64,000 bases of DNA from Winogradskyella echinorum (lineage in GTDB: Bacteria; Bacteroidota; Bacteroidia; Flavobacteriales; Flavobacteriaceae): assembly GCF_014297365.1 (NCBI RefSeq), contig NZ_JACOQD010000001.1, positions 868,001-932,000 of the forward strand, read 5' to 3'. Numbering within the stretch: position 1 is the first letter of the stretch; each line of letters begins with the position of its first letter. The notes under the pieces are model-generated. The model saw nothing but the letters and a program-made list of their open reading frames with translations. It was not told the DNA's origin and did not search any database. Both the position numbers and the translations under genes were made by a program. Positions 52,841 to 61,300 of the stretch are shown here, in pieces.

Positions 52841-53154
52841 GCCTATTCAACAAAAATAATTTTTATAAATATTGTAACAAATTTCCTTCATTTGCTACTG
52901 ATATATTGAAAGTGGGTCTCAACTCAAAAATCTTTTTGAGGATACAAAGTATATAAACGACCGTACTTAAACCAACCATCACAATACATTGACATTCCTA
53001 ATTTGGATAATTCACGTCCAAAAAAGAATTCATAAAAACCAAGATAATTACGTCTTTATTGGTGATGATTCTGTGTCCGATTTACTTTCAAAAATAAGAT
53101 TGATTTATCTTACAATGGTTGTATATTTATTAACGCATTTTAAATCTAAAAGTT
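52841..53154 (+). promoter_or_regulatory. Gene-free gap with the promoter of the NfeD-flotillin pair
   Basis: No credible gene is present in these 314 bases. A short perfect hairpin (CTCAAAAA-TC-TTTTTGAG) lies at 52923-52940. The only clear signal is a promoter: TTG at 53100-53102, exactly 19 bases, then TATATTTA at 53122-53129, one mismatch from TAnnTTTG. It gives a leader of about 22 bases for the gene at 53155. Confidence 0.6.
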
Positions 53155-53790
53155 ATGGCAGATTGGTATTCAAATTTAGAATTTCTTTCCAAAGTATATT
53201 GGCTAGTTGCCATCATTGGTTCGCTAATATTTACTGTAGTTATGATAATGGCTTTTACTGGTGGAGATGCGGATGGCATTGAAGATCTAGATACTGATAT
53301 GGATGCTAGTGCTGGATTTCAATTTATTTCTTTTAAAAACCTTGTTGGCTTTTTTACCATTTTTGGCTGGAGTGGTATTGCTTGTATTGATGCAGGCCTT
53401 TCTACACCAATAACCATAATTATATCTATAATTTGTGGTTTGTTAATGATGGTTATTATGGCGGCATTATTTTACTTTATTAGTAAACTAGCTGATAGTG
53501 GTACATTAAATTATAAAAATGCTATTGATGCAGTTGGCGAAGTCTATTTAACTATTGGAGCAGATCGCTCAAGAATGGGGAAAGTAAGTGTTAGTGTGCA
53601 AGGAACTATGCGAGAGCTAGATGCATTAACGGATTCGTTAACCGAATTAAAATCTGGAACCATCATAAAAGTCGTCGATGTCACTTCTAATGGAATTCTC
53701 ATTGTTGACCAAACCCGAAAACCCATAGAAGCGTCTAATGCTCAACACGAGCAATTAGAATCTGGTGATAACCACCTTTTAAATAACTAA
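53155..53790 (+). CDS. NfeD-like membrane protein, flotillin partner
   Basis: 211 residues with three membrane helices in the first 110 residues (VYWLVAIIGSLIFTVVMIMAF, LVGFFTIFGWSGIACIDA, IIISIICGLLMMVIMAALFYF). A C-terminal OB-like domain follows (AVGEVYLTIGADRSRMGKVSVSVQGTMRELDAL...GTIIKVVDVTSNGILIV). This matches the NfeD1b/YuaF type that is encoded beside flotillins and acts with them in membrane microdomains. Flotillin follows after 43 bp. Confidence 0.88.
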   Translation: MADWYSNLEFLSKVYWLVAIIGSLIFTVVMIMAFTGGDADGIEDLDTDMDASAGFQFISFKNLVGFFTIFGWSGIACIDAGLSTPITIIISIICGLLMMVIMAALFYFISKLADSGTLNYKNAIDAVGEVYLTIGADRSRMGKVSVSVQGTMRELDALTDSLTELKSGTIIKVVDVTSNGILIVDQTRKPIEASNAQHEQLESGDNHLLNN

Positions 53791-53833
53791 TAAACATATA
53801 TATAACTAAATACTAACCTTAAAAATTTACACT

Positions 53834-55267
53834 ATGAAATTACTCAGTATACAAGACGGTTTTAGCGTAGAAGGCATTGGAGGCCCAATGCTATTTATCT
53901 TCGTTGCTCTATTTATAATTGTAACCTTAATCATCCTAATAAAACGCTATAAACGTTGTCCTTCCGATAGAATATTAGTAGTCTACGGAAAAGTTGGAGG
54001 AGGTCAATCTGCCAAGTGTATTCATGGTGGTGCCGCATTTATTATTCCAGTGATTCAAGATTATGAGTTTTTGGATTTAACGCCAATTTCTATCGAAGTA
54101 AACTTGGTAAATGCCTTATCTAAACAAAACATTCGTGTTAATGTACCATCGCGTTTTACCATTGGTGTTTCTACAGAACCAGGTATTATGCAGAATGCTG
54201 CTGAGCGTTTATTGGGATTAGGACAAAACGAAATACAAGAATTAGCACAAGAAATTATTTTTGGTCAATTACGTTTGGTAGTTGCTTCGATGGATATTGA
54301 AGAAATTAATAACGATAGAGATAAATTCTTAACTAATATTTCTGCAAGTGTAGAATCAGAATTAAAGAAAGTTGGTTTAAAACTAATCAACGTAAACATT
54401 ACAGATATTGTTGATGAGTCTGGTTATATTGAAGCACTAGGTAAAGAAGCTGCTGCACATGCAATCAACGCAGCGCGTAAATCGGTTGCCGAAAAAACCA
54501 GAGATGGATCTATTGGTGAGGCTAATGCTGTACAAGATGAAAGAACACAAGTTGCTGCGGCAAACGCACAAGCCGTAGAAGGAGAAAACACAGCTAAGAT
54601 TGCTGTTGCTAATTCAGATTCGTTGCGTCGTCAAAGAGAAGCCGAAGCTGAGCGTGTGGCAATTGCAGCAGAAAAAGTACAAAGTGCTAAAGCTTTGCAA
54701 GAGTCTTATGCTGCAGAACAAGAAGCAGAAACGGCAAGAGCAGAACGTGAGCGTTCGTCTCAAATGGCCGATGTTATTGTACCTGCGGAAATTGATAAAC
54801 GTAAAGTAGAAATTGATGCAGAAGCAGAAGCGGAGCGCATTAGAAGAAAAGCAAAAGGTGAAGCAGATGCAATATTATTTAAGGCACAAGCCGAAGCACA
54901 AGGTCAGTTTGAAGTATTAACAAAACAAGCTGCTGGTTTACAAGAAATAGTAAAAGCTGCTGGCAACGACAGTAGAGATGCTGTATTGTTACTGATTGCT
55001 GATAAATTACCAGAGCTTGTTCAAATACAATCTGATGCTATTAAGAACATTAAAATTGATAAAGTAACGGTTTGGGATAATGGAAGTAATGGAGAAGACG
55101 GAAAATCGTCAACCGCTAACTTCTTATCTGGCATGTACAAATCAGTACCACCATTACAAGAAATGTTTAATATGGCTGGTATGGATTTACCTGAGTACTT
55201 AAAAGGTAAAGACAAAAAGGAGATTGAAGCAGAAGATGCTAAGATTGAAAAGTCTGAGGAGAAATAA
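53834..55267 (+). CDS. Flotillin family protein (SPFH domain)
   Basis: 477 residues. An N-terminal membrane segment (residues 17-38) is followed by an SPFH domain with RYKRCPSDRILVVYGKVGGGQSAKCIHGGAAFIIPVIQDYEFLDL. A long Ala/Glu-rich coiled coil (AEAERVAIAAEKVQSAKALQESYAAEQEAETARAERE) covers about residues 220-390. This is the YqiK/YuaG-type flotillin, a scaffold of ordered membrane domains. It is the second gene of the NfeD-flotillin operon. Confidence 0.95.
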   Translation: MKLLSIQDGFSVEGIGGPMLFIFVALFIIVTLIILIKRYKRCPSDRILVVYGKVGGGQSAKCIHGGAAFIIPVIQDYEFLDLTPISIEVNLVNALSKQNIRVNVPSRFTIGVSTEPGIMQNAAERLLGLGQNEIQELAQEIIFGQLRLVVASMDIEEINNDRDKFLTNISASVESELKKVGLKLINVNITDIVDESGYIEALGKEAAAHAINAARKSVAEKTRDGSIGEANAVQDERTQVAAANAQAVEGENTAKIAVANSDSLRRQREAEAERVAIAAEKVQSAKALQESYAAEQEAETARAERERSSQMADVIVPAEIDKRKVEIDAEAEAERIRRKAKGEADAILFKAQAEAQGQFEVLTKQAAGLQEIVKAAGNDSRDAVLLLIADKLPELVQIQSDAIKNIKIDKVTVWDNGSNGEDGKSSTANFLSGMYKSVPPLQEMFNMAGMDLPEYLKGKDKKEIEAEDAKIEKSEEK

Positions 55268-55274
55268 ACCTCTT

Positions 55275-55368
55275 CTGTCACATTGAGCGTAGTCGAAATG
55301 TCTTATTTTAAATATAAGATTTAGCTACATTGAATCTAACGGTTTCTCGATTACGCTCAAAATGACAG
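55275..55368. repeat. REP-like inverted pair
   Basis: CTGTCACATTGAGCGTAGTC (from 55275) and the inverted copy at 55347-55368 (ending CGCTCAAAATGACAG) match at 19 of 22 positions. They belong to the same family as the element at 15551-15576. The pair sits directly after the flotillin gene, which would place a long stem-loop at the 3' end of that mRNA. Confidence 0.7.
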
Positions 55369-55413
55369 GCTATAAAATTTCAATTATAAATAAACACTTC
55401 TTCATAATATTCA

Positions 55414-55887
55414 ATGGAAAAATTCACCTTCAAAAGAAAACTTCCTATTTGGAAAATAATCTTAGGATCTATTGCCATTGGTGTAGGAATCGTTTCAATT
55501 TTTTCAAGTTTTAAAGGCTTTATTTCTATAGGTGTTGGCATATTTCTTCTTTTAATAGAAGGCTCAGAATTCGATTTTAAACATCAAAAATACCGAGAAG
55601 TAAAATCTATTTTAGGGTTTAATTTTGGAACATGGAAACCCATTCCGGAAATAGAATATGTGTCGGTATTTAAAACCAATGAAACTACAACCTTAAGGCA
55701 ATTATCAGCTGAAGCTAATGTTACTAACGAAATTATTAAGCTCAACTTATTTTACAACACCAATCAAAAAATAGAAGCCTTTAACACTTATAATATTGAC
55801 AAGGCATTTGAGAAAGCTAAAGAAATAGCATCTATTTTAAATGTTGATATTTTAGACGCTACAGAACGGGAAACTAAATGGCTCTAA
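55414..55887 (+). CDS. Hypothetical membrane protein, two helices
   Basis: 157 residues. Two adjacent membrane helices (residues 13-48, IWKIILGSIAIGVGIVSIFSSFKGFISIGVGIFLLLI) are followed by a soluble C-terminal domain that is probably cytoplasmic (KSILGFNFGTWKPIPEIEYVSVFKTNETTTLRQLS). The form recalls bacterial PH-like membrane proteins. No family is firmly recognised. It is a single gene between the repeat and the cupin gene. Confidence 0.75.
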   Translation: MEKFTFKRKLPIWKIILGSIAIGVGIVSIFSSFKGFISIGVGIFLLLIEGSEFDFKHQKYREVKSILGFNFGTWKPIPEIEYVSVFKTNETTTLRQLSAEANVTNEIIKLNLFYNTNQKIEAFNTYNIDKAFEKAKEIASILNVDILDATERETKWL

Positions 55888-55933
55888 CCTAAAATTACTG
55901 AGTTACAATAATCAACTTTTAGTAACGTTTTAT

Positions 55934-55941
55934 TAACTTTG
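55934..55941 (+). promoter_or_regulatory. -7 promoter element of the cupin-like gene
   Basis: TAACTTTG matches TAnnTTTG. The leader would be about 17 bases, which supports the TTG at 55962 as start codon. Confidence 0.4.
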
Positions 55942-55961
55942 ACCAAATAAACATTTGGATA

Positions 55962-56822
55962 TTGCAATTAAATCTTCAAGATATACCTCGTGTTAAAACT
56001 ATCACGAAAGGCGATTTTATAAAGCACTATTTTAAACCGCAAAAGCCTGTGGTGATAGAACGTTATATAGAAGACTGGCCTGCGTATACTAAATGGAGCT
56101 TAGACTATATGAAAGAAGTGGCTGGTGATAAAACCGTTCCGCTTTACGATGATAGACCTGTAGATTATAAAGATGGTTTTAATGAAGCGCATGCCTCAAT
56201 GAAAATGAGCGAATATGTAGATTTATTAAAACGCGAGCCTACTAAATACCGTATTTTTCTTTGGAATATTTTAAAGGAAGTTCCGCAACTTCAAAACGAT
56301 TATAAATTTCCAGATTTTGGACTAAGGTTAATGAAAGGGTTACCAATGCTATTTTTTGGTGGCACAAATTCGCACACCTTTATGCATTACGATATCGATT
56401 TGGCTAATATTTTTCATTTTCATTTTGAAGGAAAAAAACAATGTATTCTCTTCGATCAAAAACAAAGTAAATATTTATATAAAGTGCCTCATTCTCTCAT
56501 TACTAGAGAAGATATCGATTTTAATAATCCAGATTTAAAAAAATGGCCTGCCTTAAAACAAGCCAAAGGTTGGGTTTGTAACCTCAACCATGGAGAAATA
56601 CTATATATGCCAGAAGGCTATTGGCATTATATGCGCTATATTACACCTGGTTTTTCAATGAGTCTTAGAGCTATTGCCAGAAATCCAAAAAATTTAAGTA
56701 AAGCAATATATAACCTGTTTTTAATGCGTAATTACGATAATTTAATGCGTCGTATAAAAGGTCAAAAATGGATAGATTGGAAAAACGAAAAAGCCATAAC
56801 CAATACACATAAGACTTTTTAG
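55962..56822 (+). CDS. Cupin-like JmjC-domain oxygenase
   Basis: 286 residues from a TTG start (QLNLQDIPRVKTITKGDFIKHYFKPQKPVVIERYI). The iron(II) ligands of the JmjC/FIH-type 2-oxoglutarate oxygenases are intact: His 142 and Asp 144 (FMHYDIDLA) and His 222 (MPEGYWHYM). The DWPAYTKWSLDYMKEVAGDKTVPLYDD N-terminus is typical of bacterial cupin_8 proteins. It may hydroxylate a protein or ribosomal target; the substrate is unknown. Confidence 0.9.
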   Translation: MQLNLQDIPRVKTITKGDFIKHYFKPQKPVVIERYIEDWPAYTKWSLDYMKEVAGDKTVPLYDDRPVDYKDGFNEAHASMKMSEYVDLLKREPTKYRIFLWNILKEVPQLQNDYKFPDFGLRLMKGLPMLFFGGTNSHTFMHYDIDLANIFHFHFEGKKQCILFDQKQSKYLYKVPHSLITREDIDFNNPDLKKWPALKQAKGWVCNLNHGEILYMPEGYWHYMRYITPGFSMSLRAIARNPKNLSKAIYNLFLMRNYDNLMRRIKGQKWIDWKNEKAITNTHKTF

Positions 56823-56851
56823 GAAAGTTACTGTGTTTTAAAAACTTATAA

Positions 56852-56952
56852 TATATTTGCCATCTCAAATTTTAGAACATAAAAAATAATGACACGAGCA
56901 TGTTAAAAGCAATATCACATAAGAAAGTGACTAATAGCTAACAGCATGTGTC
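56852..56952 (+). promoter_or_regulatory. Promoter and structured leader of the DUF6646-like gene
   Basis: TATATTTG (56852-56859) is a perfect -7 element. The leader of about 115 bases contains an imperfect long stem: GACACGAGCATGTTA (56891-56905) against TAACAGCATGTGTC (56939-56952). It matches no riboswitch class I know. Confidence 0.4.
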
Positions 56953-56978
56953 TTTAATAAAACAATAAATACAAACAC

Positions 56979-57470
56979 ATGAAAAATTTATTTTTAGTTA
57001 TAGCACTAATTTCAATGTCTTTAGTAAATGCACAAGCCTTTGAGGGTAAAGATGATACTAAATTTCAGGTTGGAGCAAACTTTCAAGATGGTGCTACAGG
57101 TATAAATGTAAGTTACGATTACGGATTAGGTGAAAATATGTCTGTTGGTATCTCTTCATCTTACGCCTTAGGAATTAATGGAGATGTTGATGCAGATTTT
57201 GGTGATCGTTTTGACTTAAAAGCACGTTTTAATGCTAACCTAGGAAATGTTTTAAATATAGACGAAAACTTCGATTTTTATCCTGGTCTTAGCTTAAGCT
57301 TAAAGAATTTTGGAGGTCATGTTGGCGCACGTTATTTCTTTTCTGAAGGATTTGGTATATACTCTGAAGCTACTTTTCCTTTAGCAAAATATAGTAACGA
57401 CAAAACAGATATTGGATATTACCTATACAACCAGTTTGTATTAAACATAGGTGCTGTTTTTAATTTGTAA
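56979..57470 (+). CDS. DUF6646-like small outer-membrane barrel protein
   Basis: 163 residues with a Sec signal ending LVNAQ. The mature part starts AFEGKDDTKFQVGANFQDGATGINVSYDYGLGENMSVGIS and has about eight amphipathic strands ending VLNIGAVFNL. The opening motif is that of a flavobacterial barrel family that I recall as DUF6646. Function unknown. Confidence 0.8.
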   Translation: MKNLFLVIALISMSLVNAQAFEGKDDTKFQVGANFQDGATGINVSYDYGLGENMSVGISSSYALGINGDVDADFGDRFDLKARFNANLGNVLNIDENFDFYPGLSLSLKNFGGHVGARYFFSEGFGIYSEATFPLAKYSNDKTDIGYYLYNQFVLNIGAVFNL

Positions 57471-57547
57471 TTGCCTAATAAAACTCACTGTAACAAAGCG
57501 CATATTGAGTATAAAATATATGTCATTAACGCTTTTTGTCTTTTAGA

Positions 57548-57566
57548 TCCTGAAACAAGTTCAGGA
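57548..57566. repeat. Short REP-like palindrome
   Basis: TCCTGAA, loop ACAAG, TTCAGGA within GATCCTGAAACAAGTTCAGG. It is a frequent intergenic palindrome type in marine Bacteroidota and lies in the gap after the small barrel gene. Confidence 0.6.
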
Positions 57567-57608
57567 CGACAAAACAAAAATAGCGACAGTACAGAAATTA
57601 TAATATTT

Positions 57609-57645
57609 AAAAAAGCCTTTTCAAGAAGTTGGAAAGGCTTTTTTT
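57609..57645. terminator. Bidirectional terminator between the barrel gene and recX
   Basis: AAAAAAGCCTTTTC and GGAAAGGCTTTTTT form a stem around an 8-base loop, with A and T runs on both sides. It overlaps the recX stop codon at its right end. Confidence 0.8.
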
Positions 57646-58114
57646 ATAGATACTCATTAAGTTTTTCATATACCAAATGACTTTCCCAACCTCTATAAAG
57701 TAAGTAATCTGCTACCTTCTTTTTCTTCTTAAAGCTGTTCTTTTCTTTCACTTGGTCTATACGTTTTTTCGTTAACTCATCTAAGGTTGTATAATAAGCC
57801 TCTTGGTCTATTTCTTTAAGAGCAACATCAATACTGTATTTAGAAATTTCTCTAAATTTTAGTTCTCTTATTATTCGGTTTTTTCCCCATTTTTTAATTC
57901 TGAATTTTCCACTTACAAAAGCTTTAGCAAACCGTTCTTCATTGAGGTAGTTATTTTCAATTAAGTGTACCATAATATTATCTATGGCCTCAGGAATCAT
58001 CTTCATATCTCTTAGCTTTGTCCGTACCTCTTTATGACAACGTTCTTGATAAGCACAATAATTTTCAAGTTTTTTTTGCGCTTCCTCAACCGTGTATGTT
58101 TTGCTAAAATCCAT
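57644..58114 (-). CDS. recX: Regulatory protein RecX
   Basis: Modulates RecA filaments. It has 156 residues. The three-helix tandem repeats are visible: LENYCAYQERCHKEVRTKLRDM, LIENNYLNEERFAKAFVSGKFRIKKWGKNRIIRELK and RIDQVKEKNSFKKKKKVADYLLYRGWESHLVYEKL. recA is not nearby. Its activity is relevant to the S24-controlled cassette at 40550-46394, which should depend on RecA filaments. Confidence 0.93.
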   Translation of the reverse strand: MDFSKTYTVEEAQKKLENYCAYQERCHKEVRTKLRDMKMIPEAIDNIMVHLIENNYLNEERFAKAFVSGKFRIKKWGKNRIIRELKFREISKYSIDVALKEIDQEAYYTTLDELTKKRIDQVKEKNSFKKKKKVADYLLYRGWESHLVYEKLNEYL

Positions 58115-58119
58115 GATTT

Positions 58120-58127
58120 CAAAAATA
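58120..58127 (-). promoter_or_regulatory. -7 promoter element of recX
   Basis: On the minus strand TATTTTTG is a perfect TAnnTTTG match ending 5 bases before the ATG, so the transcript is predicted to have almost no leader. Confidence 0.45.
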
Positions 58128-58266
58128 CAATAGAATCTCAGAGTAAAAGACGTTTTTTTTAATCACTTAAAAAGTCATTTTACACTTCAACGAAATATTT
58201 TGAGTTTTGTGGAAAACTTAGACCAAATCATAACGTTTTGTTAATAAAAACGTATCTTACAAGGCC

Positions 58267-58296
58267 TTGATTTACAGAGATATTAACATATCTTTG
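58267..58296 (+). promoter_or_regulatory. Strong promoter of the T9SS-secreted protein gene
   Basis: TTG at 58267-58269, exactly 19 bases, then TATCTTTG at 58289-58296. It is one of the two perfect full promoters I found in the window, and gives a leader of about 25 bases. Confidence 0.75.
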
Positions 58297-58324
58297 TAAT
58301 AGATTAATAGCTAATTAATCCTAT

Positions 58325-61300
58325 ATGAAAAAGAAATACTCCCTCATTTTTATAATATTCCTATGCTTTGTTGTGTCTGGCTATGGGCAAGGCTCAGAAA
58401 GTTTTTCTAATTTAAATGCTCCTGGTGGAGGTTATGGAAACGGTACATATACTGGTGATAATGGTGTCACTTGGACATATAATGGAGCAAGGTCAGTTAC
58501 TACTACATATAATATAACTGGAAGAACAATCGGTTTTAGTAGTAGTGGGACAAGAAATGTTTCAGCTACTTCAGATGCAAATGGTGTTGGAGATTTAAAT
58601 TATACAATATCTTCATATTTTACAGGTGGAACTGCTGCTGATAGAACAATAGAAATCTATGTTGGTGGTAATTTATATGAAACTCATACACTTGTTGCTG
58701 AAGGACCTGACTATTCTAGAACTGTTACTGTAAACGAAACTGGAGCTGTTTTAATTGAATTCAGATCAGTGGGCACAAGGCAAATAGTAATAGATGACGT
58801 TTCTTGGACTCCAGCAACTACACCAGATCTAACAATATCTGGTACAACAGATCATGGTTCAAGCTGTATTTCTGTTGCGACAACTTCACAAACTTATACC
58901 ATAACCAATACAACTGCTCTTACTACAGCTTTAAATGTAGCTGTTTCCTCAGATGATGCTCAATTTGTAGTTGGCCCTCTCTCTAACACAACTATTTTAC
59001 CTGGAGCTACAGCAACCTTCGATGTTACATTTACACCTACTGCAACTGGTGCACAAACTGCAACATTAACTGTTACCAGTGACAACGCAACTGGTTCTAC
59101 AATGGATTTAGATGGTACAGGTATTAATATTCCAACAATCTCAACGCAACCAACAAACCAAACAGAACAAATACCAAATACAGCTACTTTTAATGTTACA
59201 TCTGGTGATACCTCTTCTTACCAATGGCAAGTTTCAACGGATGGAGGTACCATCTGGAATAATGTTACAGGAGGTACTGGTGCAACGACAGATTCTTATA
59301 CCACAGGTGCAACGTCTGCAGCTATGGATGGTAACTTATACAGATGTATTTTAACCAATGCTTGTGGTTCTACAAATTCTAATTCTGCGACTTTAAATGT
59401 TACAAATAGTTCACCCTCTAACGCTCAAAATTTAGAAGGTTGTTTTGAAGATACTTCGGTAATTTTATCTTGGAATAATCCTGCAACTCCGCCAACAGGT
59501 GGTTATATAATATTTGCACTAGAAGGTACTACTGATCCATCAGCACCAACAAATGATGCAAGTACGTTTACCGCTAATGCCAATTATAATGCTGCACCTT
59601 TTGAAACTCTTGCATCTTTAGGAAAAGTAGTTTACAAAGGAAATGGCACAACTGCTACCGTAACTGGTTTAACTGAAGATCTTACCTATTCATTTAGAAT
59701 TTTTGCCTATAATGGAGAATCGCTTACAGGCTGGTCTAATGGTGCTTCTGCAGGAAGCAATGAAGAAGGAATTGCACAAGGAGACATTAGAAATTTTGTG
59801 CCTACACCTCTTACCAATCAAGTGACTTTAAACTGGCTCAACCCAACGCCAATTTCTTGCTGGGATGAAATACTTATTGTAGCAAATCAAGGTGCGGTTG
59901 CATTTACACCAACTGGCGATGGATCTGCTTATACTGCAAATCCTAATTATGCTGGAGCTAACCAAGTCGTTTATAAAGGGACGGGAAATGTGGTAGCTGT
60001 GACGGGTTTAACCAATGGCACTAACTATTGTTTTAGAGCTTTTATAAGAAGAGGTACAACGTGGACAACTGGCGTAGAAGTATGTGCTGTACCTTCATTG
60101 ACCTATTGTGCATCTAGTGGAGATGGAACAGATGGCTATTTAACATTAATAAATAATGTAGAATTTAACACTATAGACAATCCTTCTTCAAATGCTGATA
60201 ATGATTATTCAGATTATACATCAATTTCAACAACAGTAACGCTAGGGGAAACTTATAATTTGGATGTTCGTGTAAACACAGATGGTGCATTTACAACTAC
60301 AACTATGGCATGGATTGACTGGAATAACGATGGTGATTTTTCAGATTCAAACGAAGCTTATGATTTGGGTCTTGCTTATAACGCAGTAAATGGTTCTACA
60401 GATGCGAGTCCTTTAGCAATTGAAATACCAACCAACGCTGCAATTGCAGTTACTAGAATGCGTATTTCTACAAAATATTACGATACAGACTTTCCAATTG
60501 ACCCACCAACTCCTTGTGAAACAGGACATGATGGAGAAGTTGAGGATTACAACATAATTATTACACAACCTGCAAATGCTGAGATTAATATAAAGGGTAA
60601 CAATATTACTATTGAAGATGGTTTTAATGCACCTTATGGTCTAAACAATACATTATTTGGTTCAACTAATGTGGGAGCTACTTCACCTGAAAAATCTTAT
60701 TTTGTAGAAAATATTGGAGCCTCAACACTTACGTTATCAGGTGCACCTAGAGTAGAACTCGTTGGTGCGCATCCTGGTGATTTTAATATTACATTACAAC
60801 CAAGTGCAACTGTTGGGTCTTTAGCCGATTCAGAATTTAGAATTGAATTTTCACCAACCGCTGATGGTACACGTACAGCCACAGTACGTATTGTAAACAA
60901 TGATAGTGACGAAAACCCATACGAATTTGATATTGAAGGAACTGCAGTGTGTTCTACTGTACTTACCAGTACTATTTGGCCAACAGAAGGACCAGAAAAT
61001 ACCGAAGTCACCATTACTTCTGCTACAGACTTAACTGGTGCTACTGCAACCATTAACGGCTTAGCAATGCCTGTAGTGTCTTCTAACGCAACAGAATTAG
61101 TGGTGTTAGTGCCTGCTGGAGCTATTGACGCTAATATTGTAGTTGATTTTTCAACAGGTTGTTCTTCTAATAGCTCTTTTGATGTTATTGATACCGTTAT
61201 TAGCGGATGCGAAACTGCTGCTGCTGCAACTGTGCCTTCCGATTTATTTATAAGTGAAGTATCTGATGCAACCAGTGGTAGTTCTTCTATAATTGAGATC

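Noticed and set aside
52989..53282. 97-codon open frame before the NfeD-like gene
   Set aside because: It overlaps the NfeD start in another frame, contains the promoter at 53100-53129, and has no domain.
57471..57680. 69-codon open frame after the DUF6646-like gene
   Set aside because: It runs through a REP-like palindrome and the terminator, so it is not a credible gene.
60697..61053. 118-codon antisense frame inside the T9SS protein gene
   Set aside because: It is the reverse-strand shadow of a Thr/Val-rich coding region, with no start signals of its own.
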